NCBI GenBank assembly: GCA_002308475.1
Contig: DBVL01000050.1
Location: 144 to 17,284 of the forward strand
Direction of reading: 5' to 3'
Length of the DNA stretch: 17,141 nt
From: Spirochaetales bacterium UBA1265
GTDB taxonomy: Bacteria; Spirochaetota; Spirochaetia; Sphaerochaetales; Sphaerochaetaceae
Shown here: one piece after another, positions 7,381 through 15,471 of the stretch
How the letters are laid out: every line of letters starts with the position of its first letter
Position numbering within the stretch: position 1 is the first letter of the stretch
Position numbers and translations under genes: made by a program
Notes under the pieces: model-generated
The model's database searches: none
Told to the model about the DNA's origin: nothing
The model's input: the letters and a program-made list of their open reading frames with translations, nothing else

Positions 7381-7992
7381 ATGGAAATAGTATGTTTGGA
7401 CCTGGAAGGGGTTCTTGTTCCCGAGATATGGATTGCATTTGCTGAAAAGACAGGTATAGAGGTTCTCAAAAGAACAACAAGAGATGAACCGGATTATCAT
7501 AAGCTCATGAATTTCAGAATGGATATACTGAGAGAAAACAACCTTACGCTCGCAGACATCCAGAATGTAATAGCTGAGATAAAACCTCTTGAGGGAGCTA
7601 GGGAGTTCCTGGACAAGGTTAGAGCCCTGACTCAGGTAGTTATTCTATCGGACACATTCTCAGAGTTTGCGCAGCCTCTTATGAGACAACTCGGCTGGCC
7701 TACCATTCTTTGCAACAGTCTTGAGACTGATGAGAAGAACATGCTCTGTGGCATAAAGATGAGACAGGAGGATGGAAAGAGAAAAGCCATTGAAGGTTTC
7801 AGAGGTATGGGCTTTAAGACTTTTGCAGCCGGAGACAGTTATAATGACCTTAACATGATACATACAGCCGACTTCGGATGTCTTTTTAGGGCTCCAGAGA
7901 ACATCCTCAAAGAAGAGCCGGATTTAAAACTCTGTACCGATTACGACAGTTTTTATAAAGAGATTGAATCCTTTGTAATGAAAGTTCATTAA
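7381..7992 (+). CDS. thrH: Bifunctional phosphoserine phosphatase / homoserine phosphotransferase ThrH
   Basis: This is a HAD-superfamily enzyme of 203 aa. In Pseudomonas, ThrH dephosphorylates phosphoserine and can transfer the phosphate to homoserine, making phosphohomoserine without homoserine kinase. The ThrH-specific N-terminus is DLEGVLVPEIWIAFAEKTGI (7-26), with catalytic Asp7 and Glu9 where most HADs have DxD. Motif II is ILSDTF (88-93), and motif IV is GDSYND (151-156). The start is ATG 7381, with AAGGA at 7369-7373 overlapping the thrC stop. Directly downstream of thrC and with no thrB visible, it is the natural candidate for the missing homoserine phosphorylation step. A terminator follows. 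Confidence 0.92.
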   Translation: MEIVCLDLEGVLVPEIWIAFAEKTGIEVLKRTTRDEPDYHKLMNFRMDILRENNLTLADIQNVIAEIKPLEGAREFLDKVRALTQVVILSDTFSEFAQPLMRQLGWPTILCNSLETDEKNMLCGIKMRQEDGKRKAIEGFRGMGFKTFAAGDSYNDLNMIHTADFGCLFRAPENILKEEPDLKLCTDYDSFYKEIESFVMKVH

Positions 7993-8023
7993 AAAAAGTG
8001 CAACCGAAAGGTTGCGTTTTTTT
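7991..8023. terminator. Bidirectional Rho-independent terminator
   Basis: A GCAACC/GGTTGC stem (8000-8005 with 8010-8015) is capped by a stable GAAA tetraloop and flanked by seven A (7991-7997) and seven T (8017-8023). It works in both directions between the convergent thrH and SDR genes. Its A and T tracts overlap the stop codons of both. Confidence 0.92.
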
Positions 8024-8829
8024 CAGTACATGATAGAAAGTATCAGGTGTTTGAGCTTGATAGGAAGAATCCTCACCAGAAAGGCAAAAACTTTATAGAT
8101 GAAGCCAACTGCCACATGGGCTTTAGGATTCTTACGCTGAGCCTGTCTCAAAAAGACCTTTGCCACAGAATCAGGAGACTTTCCGTTCTGCTCATCCTTC
8201 TCCATCTTGCATACTGCTTTTCTGCACTTCTCAAGATAAGGTGAATCTTCTGGCTCATTGTACGTCCTGGCCGCAGTAAAGCCTGTTTTTGTATCTCCTG
8301 GCTCTACCAGACAAACTCTTACACCAAACGGCTTGGCTTCCATTCTGAGAGCCTCTCCGTAAGCCTCCAGGGCATACTTTGAACTGCTGTAATGACTCTG
8401 GAAAGGAATAGGAATGAAACCTGCTACAGAAGAAGTTATCATAACAAGGCTTTCTTTGTTCTTTCTCAAAAGAGGAAGAGCAAACCTGTTCACATTCAGT
8501 ACTCCAAAGTAGTTTGTATCCATCTGAAGACGGGCAGCCTCATCCGGAGTACACTCGGCAGAACCGGAAACCCCAATTCCTGCGCAGTGAATGACCATGT
8601 TCAACTGATTTATCTTACTGAAAGCTTCTTTAAGCGTAGAAGGCTTAGTAACGTCTGCACTGAGACCTGTTATGCTGCCTTTTCCAACAACTTCTGTCTT
8701 TTCCTCAGCTCTTCTGGAGAGGGCATAGACATGGTAGCCACGCTCTGCAAAAGCATGAGCCGTGGCTTTACCTATACCGCTGGAAGCACCTGTTACAAGA
8801 ACAAAGTTACCGTATCTGTTCTTCGGCAT
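8023..8829 (-). CDS. Short-chain dehydrogenase/reductase, candidate 3-ketosphinganine reductase
   Basis: This is a classical SDR of 268 aa. The cofactor motif TGASSGIG is at 13-20, and Arg39-Arg40 after strand beta-2 suggest NADP(H). HCAG (81-84) stands for the usual NAG. The catalytic set is Asn106, Ser134, Tyr147 and Lys151 (YSSSK). The C-terminal 30 residues (about 239-268) are hydrophobic with Lys/Arg, suggesting membrane association. The start ATG 8829 has an SD (AGGAAAAAGG) and lies 23 nt inside the end of the upstream alpha-oxoamine synthase gene, so the two are co-translated. If that synthase is a serine palmitoyltransferase, reduction of the 3-keto long-chain base is the obvious job. 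SDR substrate specificity cannot be read directly, so this role is inference. Confidence 0.88.
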   Translation of the reverse strand: MPKNRYGNFVLVTGASSGIGKATAHAFAERGYHVYALSRRAEEKTEVVGKGSITGLSADVTKPSTLKEAFSKINQLNMVIHCAGIGVSGSAECTPDEAARLQMDTNYFGVLNVNRFALPLLRKNKESLVMITSSVAGFIPIPFQSHYSSSKYALEAYGEALRMEAKPFGVRVCLVEPGDTKTGFTAARTYNEPEDSPYLEKCRKAVCKMEKDEQNGKSPDSVAKVFLRQAQRKNPKAHVAVGFIYKVFAFLVRILPIKLKHLILSIMY

Positions 8830-10033
8830 GACCTTTTTCCTGAATATTCATGGCGTCTGTGATCTTGATCTGCTGGGCAATAATCTCTGCTGCCTCATCA
8901 ATAAGATCCTCAGTAACGGTTGCCATGTAGCTTGTTCTGAGAAGACATTCGTTCTCAGGAGTTGCAGGAGGAAGGACAGGATTAACGTATACACCAGCAT
9001 TGAAAAGATTTATAGCAAGATGAAGGGTATACTCCGGTCCCTTTGTGTAGATAGGAACAATAGGAGTTTTGTCTTCCTCAACAATGCTGATTCCATGGGC
9101 CTTGAATGCCTTTCTGGCATAGTTTGAAATGTCCATAAGCTTCTGAGGCAGTTCAGGATGAGCTTCCAGATGTCTCAGAGCGGCAAGGGCTGCAGCGGCA
9201 TTTGATGGTGGAAGACTTGCACTGAACATGAACGGACGGCTTGTTGTCCTCACATAGTCAACAGCAAGCTTGCTTGCTGCCATGTAGCCGCCAAGACTGG
9301 CAAGGGACTTACTGAAAGTTCCCATGTAGATATCTACCTCATCCTCAAGGCCAAAGTAGCTGGCAGTACCTCTACCGCCTTCACCTATGACACCAAGAGC
9401 GTGTGCATCATCAACCATGACGCGTGCACCATACTTTTTTGCAAGCTCTACTATCTCAGGAAGCTTTGCAATATCTCCTCTCATGCTGAAGACGCCGTCA
9501 GTAACAATCAGACATCCGGCTCCCTCAGGAACCTTCTGAAGCTGTTTTTCAAGACCAGCCATATCACTGTGATGATATCTGAGCATCTTGCCGTAGCTGA
9601 GCTTGCAACCATCATAGATACTTGCATGGTTCTCTCTGTCACAGATCACGTAGTCATCACGTCCGACTATTGAACTGATAATTCCAAGGTTTGACTGGAA
9701 ACCTGTGGAAAATGTCATGACAGCTTCTTTACGAAGGAACTTAGCCAGTTCTTCTTCAAGCTCAACATGAAGATCAAGTGTTCCATTCATGAATCTTGAA
9801 CCGGAACAACCTGTACCGTATTTTTCAAGTGCTGCAGCTGCTGCAGCAATCACTTCCTCATCTGTTGTCAGACCAAGATAATTGTTGGAGCCAAGCATGA
9901 TTCTGCGCTTGCCTTCCATGACAACTTCTTTAGCCTGCCGGCTTTCCAAACAATGGAAATATGGAAAAATCCCTCTGGCCTGATAATCTGCAGGCCTGGT
10001 AAACTCTCTGCATTTGTTATATAAATCAATCAT
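8807..10033 (-). CDS. PLP-dependent alpha-oxoamine synthase, serine palmitoyltransferase-like
   Basis: This 408-aa enzyme belongs to the family (SPT, Kbl, BioF, HemA) that condenses an amino acid with an acyl-CoA or acyl-ACP and releases CO2. The PLP lysine is Lys242 in GTFSKSLASLGG. Asp208 and His211 lie in VDDAHALG, His136 in NHAS stacks on the cofactor, and Arg366 is near the C-terminus. The block GTGCSGSRFMNGTLDLHVEL (73-92) and the opening GIFPYF resemble Bacteroides-type serine palmitoyltransferase more than BioF or Kbl as I recall them. No biotin or threonine-degradation genes are nearby. The start ATG 10033 fits the family N-terminus; the TTG at 10069 would add 12 unsupported residues. 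No SD is seen, but a promoter lies immediately upstream. Family certain; SPT activity likely but unproven. Confidence 0.9.
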   Translation of the reverse strand: MIDLYNKCREFTRPADYQARGIFPYFHCLESRQAKEVVMEGKRRIMLGSNNYLGLTTDEEVIAAAAAALEKYGTGCSGSRFMNGTLDLHVELEEELAKFLRKEAVMTFSTGFQSNLGIISSIVGRDDYVICDRENHASIYDGCKLSYGKMLRYHHSDMAGLEKQLQKVPEGAGCLIVTDGVFSMRGDIAKLPEIVELAKKYGARVMVDDAHALGVIGEGGRGTASYFGLEDEVDIYMGTFSKSLASLGGYMAASKLAVDYVRTTSRPFMFSASLPPSNAAAALAALRHLEAHPELPQKLMDISNYARKAFKAHGISIVEEDKTPIVPIYTKGPEYTLHLAINLFNAGVYVNPVLPPATPENECLLRTSYMATVTEDLIDEAAEIIAQQIKITDAMNIQEKGHAEEQIR

Positions 10034-10040
10034 GTAGTGA

Positions 10041-10069
10041 ATACTAACTAATGAGTGAAAATAATTCAA
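10041..10069 (-). promoter_or_regulatory. Promoter of the SPT-like/SDR operon, predicted leaderless
   Basis: On the minus strand TTGAAT (10069-10064), a 17-nt spacer and TAGTAT (10046-10041; 4 of 6 matches) are present. Seven nt then separate the -10 box from ATG 10033, so the transcript should start at or next to the start codon. The element fills the gap after ade, so the pair need not depend on ade transcription. Confidence 0.48.
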
Positions 10070-10093
10070 TATCTCAGAAGTGCTTGCTGTAAC

Positions 10094-11848
10094 TTATTGT
10101 TCTTCTGCCTCTACGGAAATGAACTTGTATTGCCTTACATCAAAGAGACCACAGTCTGTAATCTTTATATCTGGAATGACAGGCAGAGACATAAAGCAAA
10201 GAGTCATAAACGGATCCACTTCCTTTCTTATGTGAAGAGCTTTTCTTGCCACTTCCTGTATTTCAGTCAGCTCATCCGCAACCTCTTGTCCGCTCTTGTC
10301 AGCCATAAGACCGGCTATCTCATGCTCAACACTGCACAAGACCTTTCCACCGCTGACTACAGCCATACCTCCACCAAGCCTGATAAGTTCCTGCACGGCC
10401 TCATACATATCTGCACTGTTGTCTCCGGCTACGGTAATATTATGTGAGTCATGGCCTACAGATGTAGCTACTGCTCCTCCTCTAAGTCCAAAGCCCTCAT
10501 ACAGAGCCAGTCCAATATTTCCTGTACCGTGGTGGCGCTCAACAACCGCAATCTTTACCACATCTTCTTCATTGCGCTTCCAGCAGCCGTTCTCATCAAG
10601 ATCCACAGTAACAACATTATTTTCAGTGACTACAGATCCCGGAATAACCTTGATTGTATGAACCTTGTTGCTCTTCAGCTTGAGGTCAAACCTCTCTTTT
10701 GTGAACGCTTTTACATTCATTTTTCCAAGAACTGAAGGATAGACAGGGAAACTTTTGGTCTTGGCCAGATACTTTCCATTTGAGGCCACATGATTACCCT
10801 CGGTGTATACCTCAACCGGACGTATATCTTCAAGGCTCTCAAAGAGTACAAAGTCAGCTCTGCGTCCTGGAGCTATAGCACCGCGGTCCTTGAGGTTATA
10901 GCAATTACTGGCATTCAGTGTTGCAATAGATATGGCAACAATCGGATCCAGCCCGGCGCCAACAGCCATTCTGATATTGTTATCAATATGACCATTATCA
11001 AGGATTGTCTTTGCCTGACAGTCATCTGTACAGAAAAGACAGCGTTCCTGATTTCTTTCATCGACACCCTTGAGAAGATTCAACAGGTCATGACAGACAG
11101 AGCCCTGTCTGAGAAGAACATACATTCCGTGTCTCAGCTTGTCTTTGAGTTCATCTGCAGTTGCACATTCATGATCGGTCAGAATTCCACCTACGGAGTA
11201 AGCATCCAGTTCTGAGCCTGAAACCAGCGGGGCGTGTCCGTCTATCACCTTCCCGTTATTTATGGCAACAAGCATCTTATCCAGAACATCAGCATTCGCT
11301 TCTTGAACACCTACGTAGTTCATAAGTTCACCAAGACCAAGAACTCTTGGATGGTCTATTCTCTTCTCAATCGAAGAAGCAAGAAGAACTGCACCGGAGT
11401 GTTCAAATGGAGTTGCGGGAACACATGAAGGAATCTGGAAATACACAGAAAGTGGAAGCCCTTCTGAGGAATCCAGCATGTAGTCCAGACCATCAAGACC
11501 GCATACATTACATATTTCATGTGGATCGGCAACCACGGTTGTAGTTCCACATGGAATGACAAGCTTTGAGTATTCGGGAGGAGAAACATGAGAAGACTCA
11601 ATATGAACATGAGTATCTATAAACCCTGGAGCCATATACATGCCGTGAGCATCCACGGTTTTCAATGCCTCGGGAAAAGCCTTTGAAGAACTGCCGAAAC
11701 CGACAAACTTCCCTCCATATACATACACATCAGACTCAAAGACTTCCTTGTTGAACACATCTATTACTTTACAGTTCCTGATGCAGAGATCAGAAGGAAT
11801 TCTTCCCATTGCAGCATCTATAAGGTTTTTAAGTTCAGACTTTTCCAT
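10094..11848 (-). CDS. ade: Adenine deaminase
   Basis: This metal-dependent amidohydrolase converts adenine to hypoxanthine and ammonia in purine salvage. The protein is 584 aa, the usual Ade length. GFIDTHVHIESS (75-86) has metal ligands His80 and His82. VADPHEI (106-112), GLGELMN (171-177), DGHAP (203-207), TDHE (224-227) and CTDD (273-276) are the family's conserved active-site segments, and the C-terminal Ade domain is complete. The start ATG 11848 has a GGGAGAG SD. It is the second gene after an AzgA-type purine permease, 65 nt away, with a terminator-like hairpin between them and no convincing promoter of its own. Confidence 0.96.
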   Translation of the reverse strand: MEKSELKNLIDAAMGRIPSDLCIRNCKVIDVFNKEVFESDVYVYGGKFVGFGSSSKAFPEALKTVDAHGMYMAPGFIDTHVHIESSHVSPPEYSKLVIPCGTTTVVADPHEICNVCGLDGLDYMLDSSEGLPLSVYFQIPSCVPATPFEHSGAVLLASSIEKRIDHPRVLGLGELMNYVGVQEANADVLDKMLVAINNGKVIDGHAPLVSGSELDAYSVGGILTDHECATADELKDKLRHGMYVLLRQGSVCHDLLNLLKGVDERNQERCLFCTDDCQAKTILDNGHIDNNIRMAVGAGLDPIVAISIATLNASNCYNLKDRGAIAPGRRADFVLFESLEDIRPVEVYTEGNHVASNGKYLAKTKSFPVYPSVLGKMNVKAFTKERFDLKLKSNKVHTIKVIPGSVVTENNVVTVDLDENGCWKRNEEDVVKIAVVERHHGTGNIGLALYEGFGLRGGAVATSVGHDSHNITVAGDNSADMYEAVQELIRLGGGMAVVSGGKVLCSVEHEIAGLMADKSGQEVADELTEIQEVARKALHIRKEVDPFMTLCFMSLPVIPDIKITDCGLFDVRQYKFISVEAEEQ

Positions 11849-11861
11849 GTTTCTCTCCCTT

Positions 11862-11895
11862 AAAATAAAGGACTGTCCAAAAAAAGGACAGTCCT
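11862..11895 (-). terminator. Terminator-like hairpin between permease and ade
   Basis: A perfect 10-bp stem (11869-11878 with 11886-11895; AGGACTGTCC arm) has a loop of seven identical bases. On the minus strand it is followed by a TTTATTTT tract. It lies after the permease stop and only about 14 nt before the ade SD, so readthrough or partial termination would set ade expression. Confidence 0.78.
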
Positions 11896-11913
11896 CAAAT
11901 CAAAAACAGTTTG

Positions 11914-13212
11914 TCAAATAATGTAGTTGACGATGATCTTTGCAACAAAGAGGACGAATACGACCCATGTTGCTGCACCGATCTGCTTGCCCTTTCCACT
12001 GATAGCCTTGAGGATAACATAAGAAAGGATACCGAACATGATACCATCGGAAATACTTGAAGCACATACCATCATGATAATGGTAAGGAATGCAGGAATA
12101 GCTTCAGTCATGTCTTCAAAATCAATTTCCTTAACCGGAGTGATCATGAGAACACCAACAATTACGAGAGCAGGAGCTGTAGCTGCGCTTGGGATTGATC
12201 CGAACAGTGGCTCGAGGAACAGTGAGAGAACAAAGAGAACTGCGACTGTAACAGCAGTAAGACCTGTTCTACCACCTTCAACAACACCAGCTGAAGACTC
12301 AACAAATGTTGTGACTGTTGAAGTTCCGAGCATAGCACCGAGTGTTGTACCTACAGCATCTGCAAAGAGAGCTTCTTTACACTGTGGGATGGTTCCGTCC
12401 TTCTGGATAAGTCCTGACTTTCCGGCACAACCAATGAGAGTACCGACTGTATCAAACATATCAACAAACAGGAATGTGAACATGACAATGATAAAGTCAA
12501 ACAGGTGTGAACTAACTTCACCGAAAGCAAACTGACAGAAGTAAGGAGCTGTCGGAACAAAGCTACCGCCTGCCCATTTGGTAACGCCGAAAGGAATACC
12601 TACGATTGTTGTAATAACAATACCAATGAGAATGGCTCCCTTGATCTTATAGGCAAGAAGAGCTCCGGTAATCAGAAGGCCAATACCTGCAACAAGTGCA
12701 TCTCCCTTAAGCCAAGCACTCGAAAGAGCAGAAACATTGCTTGCATCACCAACAATAATACCTGCATTCTTGAGACCTATGTAGGCAATGAAGAGACCAA
12801 TACCAGCACCAATTGCCTTCTTAAGGTTATTAGGAATGCTGTTTACAATGGCTTCTCTAACGTTGAAAAGAGTCAGAAGCAGGAAGATAATACCTTCAAC
12901 AAAGATTGCTGTAAGAGCAAACTGCCAGGAGTATCCCATTCCGAGAACAACGTTGTAAGTGAAGAACGCGTTAAGTCCCATTCCAGCAGAAAGAGCAAAC
13001 GGAAGGTTGGCAAGAAGACCCATGACAAGAGAAGCTACTGCAGAAGCAATTGCTGTTGCTGAGAAGACTTTGCCCCAATCCATTCCTGATGGTGAAAGAA
13101 GTAACGGGTTAACAACAAGAATGTAAGCCATTGTCATAAAGGTTGTAATACCTGCCATGATTTCGGTTCTTACATCTGTTTTTCTTTCAGACAGTTTAAA
13201 AAACTTATCCAT
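11914..13212 (-). CDS. AzgA-type (NCS2 family) adenine/guanine/hypoxanthine permease
   Basis: This is a proton-coupled purine base importer of 432 aa with about 12-14 membrane segments. The N-terminus has the family pattern FFKLSERKTDVRTEIMAGIT (4-23), then MTMAYILVVNP (27-37) and GMGLNAFF (77-84). The later stretch FVDMFDTVGTLIG is also typical of the PbuG/PbuO/AzgA branch. The start is ATG 13212, with TAGGAGGG upstream; an upstream extension to 13296 lacks an SD and family support. A weak possible promoter (TTGCAT at 13283-13278, 17 nt, TTTTAT) precedes it. No purine riboswitch was recognised in the 108-nt upstream gap. Adenine deaminase follows, so adenine is a likely substrate among others. 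Confidence 0.93.
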   Translation of the reverse strand: MDKFFKLSERKTDVRTEIMAGITTFMTMAYILVVNPLLLSPSGMDWGKVFSATAIASAVASLVMGLLANLPFALSAGMGLNAFFTYNVVLGMGYSWQFALTAIFVEGIIFLLLTLFNVREAIVNSIPNNLKKAIGAGIGLFIAYIGLKNAGIIVGDASNVSALSSAWLKGDALVAGIGLLITGALLAYKIKGAILIGIVITTIVGIPFGVTKWAGGSFVPTAPYFCQFAFGEVSSHLFDFIIVMFTFLFVDMFDTVGTLIGCAGKSGLIQKDGTIPQCKEALFADAVGTTLGAMLGTSTVTTFVESSAGVVEGGRTGLTAVTVAVLFVLSLFLEPLFGSIPSAATAPALVIVGVLMITPVKEIDFEDMTEAIPAFLTIIMMVCASSISDGIMFGILSYVILKAISGKGKQIGAATWVVFVLFVAKIIVNYII

Positions 13213-13320
13213 AAAACACCCTCCTAAGGTTAGATAACTTATTTTAAACCCATAATAAAAGTTTGTTAAGTCTAAAAATGCAACAGAATGAGACAAAAAT
13301 AGAACGACAGGAACCCGCGC

Positions 13321-14652
13321 TTACTTAACTGGCCAGACAATGGAAGCACAGACTTTTGAGTCGGAAACCGATGAAAGCTCTGCCTTTCCCCCGTGCAGCA
13401 TGGCAATCGTACCCACAATTGGAAGGCCCAGCCCGGTTCCGCCGGCGTGTCTTGAGGAATCCGCACGCGACCACGGCTCAAAAAGCACATCTCCTGACAA
13501 ACCTTCAGGAAGCTTTCCGGTATTTAACACCTTGATAAAACAGTTCTTTCCATCATGCCCCACAGAAAGCGAAACATCACATCCAAAGGTAAACGCATTC
13601 AAAAGTAGCTCCCTGCAGGCCTTCTCCATGAGGGCTCTATCCGCACAGAGCTCACCATCATCGTATGTTATTTCAAGCTTTTCTCCAAAAGACATGGCCA
13701 TGGAGGAAGCAAAATCCTTGCAAGAGAATCTGCTCAATGAGACCTTCCTGCTCTGTAGCGTAGAGTAATCAACAACCTTTGAGATTCTCTCATTCAAAGT
13801 ATCAGCCTCATGCTTTAGGCTTTCAACAGTCTCACTGTCGGCTTCAAAAACACCATCACTCAAGCCGTCCGTGATTATCTTTATTCCAGTTGCAGGGGTA
13901 CTGAGATCATGAGATATGCTTGTAAGCCATGCCTTGCGACCTCTTTCATCTGCCTCAAGGATCTTATCAAGATTCTGAATATCTGAAGCTATCTCTTCCA
14001 ACTCGCTTTTGGTTGCCTTATCAAGAAGAACACCATGCTTGCCTGAGGAAAGGTCGTCCAAGGCTTTTCTGATCTCATTCACCGTAGAAGTGTTCTTACG
14101 GCTTATGAGAAAGGATAGGACAACTGCTATGACAAGACATACAGGAATGGAGATGAGAATACTATTTATACAGGAGTTTATCAGGTCCTTTGTATAGGTG
14201 TAGGTTGCAGGGTTGTATGAATACAGACCGACGGTGTATATTCCGGAGTCTCCTGCTTCTATCTCAAACGAACCTACGTAGTCCCCTTCCTGCATTTCCA
14301 TCCCAGGCCTTACTTCTTCCAATGCTCTTTCCAACCGAGGTCTCATTCCAGGATCAGGATATCTGGTCACCTTCAGCACTTCGTTTCCCTGAGAATCATA
14401 TATACGGTACATGCTGATTCTGTTGTCATCCAGATCCTCCAGATACTCGTACAAAGCATCCAGTTCAGAGCCATCTTCATCAGAGAGCTCAACTCTGGTA
14501 TTAGTTCTCTGAACAAACCGGGTATAAACGCTCTCCATCCATTCCGTCCTGCTGCTCCTGTACTGGAAAATGAGAATCCCAAGCTGAACCACAATGGTTA
14601 TGACAGCCACAGAGAAGATAAGAATGAAATTTCTCCAAAAGTATTTTTTCAT
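13321..14652 (-). CDS. Two-component sensor histidine kinase
   Basis: This is a membrane kinase of 443 aa. TM1 is about residues 9-30, an extracytoplasmic domain spans about 31-160 (acidic, no family recognised), TM2 is about 161-184, then a HAMP-like linker. The H-box ISHDLSTPATGIK (246-258) has phospho-acceptor His248. The N-box has Asn352, the G1 position reads VLNTGK (375-380, Asn in place of the usual Asp), the F-box is FEPWSRAD (391-398) and the G2-box is GGTGLGL (404-410). Its ATG overlaps the response-regulator stop by 4 nt, with a GGAAAG SD. The signal is not predictable; the neighbouring purine and HAD genes are only positional hints. Confidence 0.94.
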   Translation of the reverse strand: MKKYFWRNFILIFSVAVITIVVQLGILIFQYRSSRTEWMESVYTRFVQRTNTRVELSDEDGSELDALYEYLEDLDDNRISMYRIYDSQGNEVLKVTRYPDPGMRPRLERALEEVRPGMEMQEGDYVGSFEIEAGDSGIYTVGLYSYNPATYTYTKDLINSCINSILISIPVCLVIAVVLSFLISRKNTSTVNEIRKALDDLSSGKHGVLLDKATKSELEEIASDIQNLDKILEADERGRKAWLTSISHDLSTPATGIKIITDGLSDGVFEADSETVESLKHEADTLNERISKVVDYSTLQSRKVSLSRFSCKDFASSMAMSFGEKLEITYDDGELCADRALMEKACRELLLNAFTFGCDVSLSVGHDGKNCFIKVLNTGKLPEGLSGDVLFEPWSRADSSRHAGGTGLGLPIVGTIAMLHGGKAELSSVSDSKVCASIVWPVK

Positions 14653-15353
14653 CTGCTTTCCGTTGAAATGTATCCTATAAATCTGTACCCATAACCACGG
14701 ACAGTCTCAATCCAAGGATAAGGCCCAAGTTTTGCCCTGAGATTCTTAATATGGGTATCAGCTATTCTGTCATAAGATTCACTGTCGTAGTCAAAACACT
14801 TTTTGAGAATATCTGCTCTGGAAAGAGTTTTGGACATATTCTCAATAAAGTATGCAAGAATTCTCCGCTCGGCCGCAGTAAGAGACACATCTTCTCCGTT
14901 GATCTTGAGAAGATGGGATTTATCATCAAACTCCATGACACCCTCACCGGCCTTTATGGTAAGAGATGAGGAACCATTATCGTTTGAAGAAGCATCAAGC
15001 CTTCTGAAAAGAGCCTGGACTCTGAGAACAAGCTCTTTTGGGGAGAAAGGCTTGCAGATATAATCATCCGCGCCAAGCTCAAGCCCATGGATTCTGTCAT
15101 CTTCAGCAATCTTTGCAGTCATGAAGATGACAGGGACATCTGAGGTTTTCCTTATTTTCTCTATGAAATCAAACCCATCCCCATCCGGAAGCATCACATC
15201 CTGAAGAATAAGGTCAGGTCTTCTTACTGAAATGGCCTGCTCAGCCGTCTGAAGAGTGCCGAATCCGAGTACGTTGTATCCTGCCATTTCCAGATACCGT
15301 CTTACGCCTTCTCTTATGACCTGATGGTCTTCAACAATATAAATAAGCTTCAT
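14649..15353 (-). CDS. OmpR/PhoB-family response regulator
   Basis: This DNA-binding regulator has 234 aa. The receiver domain (1-118) has acidic pocket Glu8/Asp9, phospho-acceptor Asp52, Thr79 and Lys101 (KPF). The winged-helix effector domain (about 138-230) has the recognition helix near RIADTHIKNLRAKLG (196-210) and ends VRGYGYRF (218-225). The start ATG 15353 opens at the receiver domain; the 30-residue upstream extension is not conserved-looking. A modest SD (AAGGG) lies 6 nt upstream. It is co-transcribed with its sensor kinase. The AT-rich gap 15354-15471 holds possible -10 boxes for it but no clear -35 and no obvious direct repeats for autoregulation. Confidence 0.95.
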   Translation of the reverse strand: MKLIYIVEDHQVIREGVRRYLEMAGYNVLGFGTLQTAEQAISVRRPDLILQDVMLPDGDGFDFIEKIRKTSDVPVIFMTAKIAEDDRIHGLELGADDYICKPFSPKELVLRVQALFRRLDASSNDNGSSSLTIKAGEGVMEFDDKSHLLKINGEDVSLTAAERRILAYFIENMSKTLSRADILKKCFDYDSESYDRIADTHIKNLRAKLGPYPWIETVRGYGYRFIGYISTESR

Positions 15354-15436
15354 ACAAAACCCTTTTACTCTATATCCTTCCTCTCCAAAACATAATATAC
15401 AAAAAAAACACAAAACTTCATACTCAAAAAACACGT

Positions 15437-15465
15437 TTGACACATAAGCAGCTTACTTTTATTCT
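15437..15465 (+). promoter_or_regulatory. Promoter of the Cof-type HAD gene, predicted leaderless
   Basis: A perfect -35 TTGACA (15437-15442), an ideal 17-nt spacer and TATTCT (15460-15465; 4 of 6 matches) are present. The ATG begins at 15472, exactly the expected +1 position, and the preceding TTCCTC contains no SD. This is the clearest of the three leaderless cases in the window. Confidence 0.62.
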
Positions 15466-15471
15466 TCCTCT

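Noticed and set aside
10034..10069. TTG start extending the SPT-like protein by 12 residues
   Set aside because: There is no SD, family members begin near the ATG at 10033, and the extension overlaps the proposed promoter.
12038..12535. 165-codon open frame antisense to the purine permease
   Set aside because: It is low-complexity Thr/Ser/Val-rich translation expected from the reverse of a membrane protein gene, with no start signal.
13213..13320. Possible purine riboswitch upstream of the permease gene
   Set aside because: The gap shows neither the conserved loop sequences nor the three-way junction of purine riboswitches, and no terminator/antiterminator pair.
13340..13768. 142-codon open frame antisense to the sensor kinase
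   Set aside because: It lies wholly within the conserved kinase domain coding region and has no recognisable motif.
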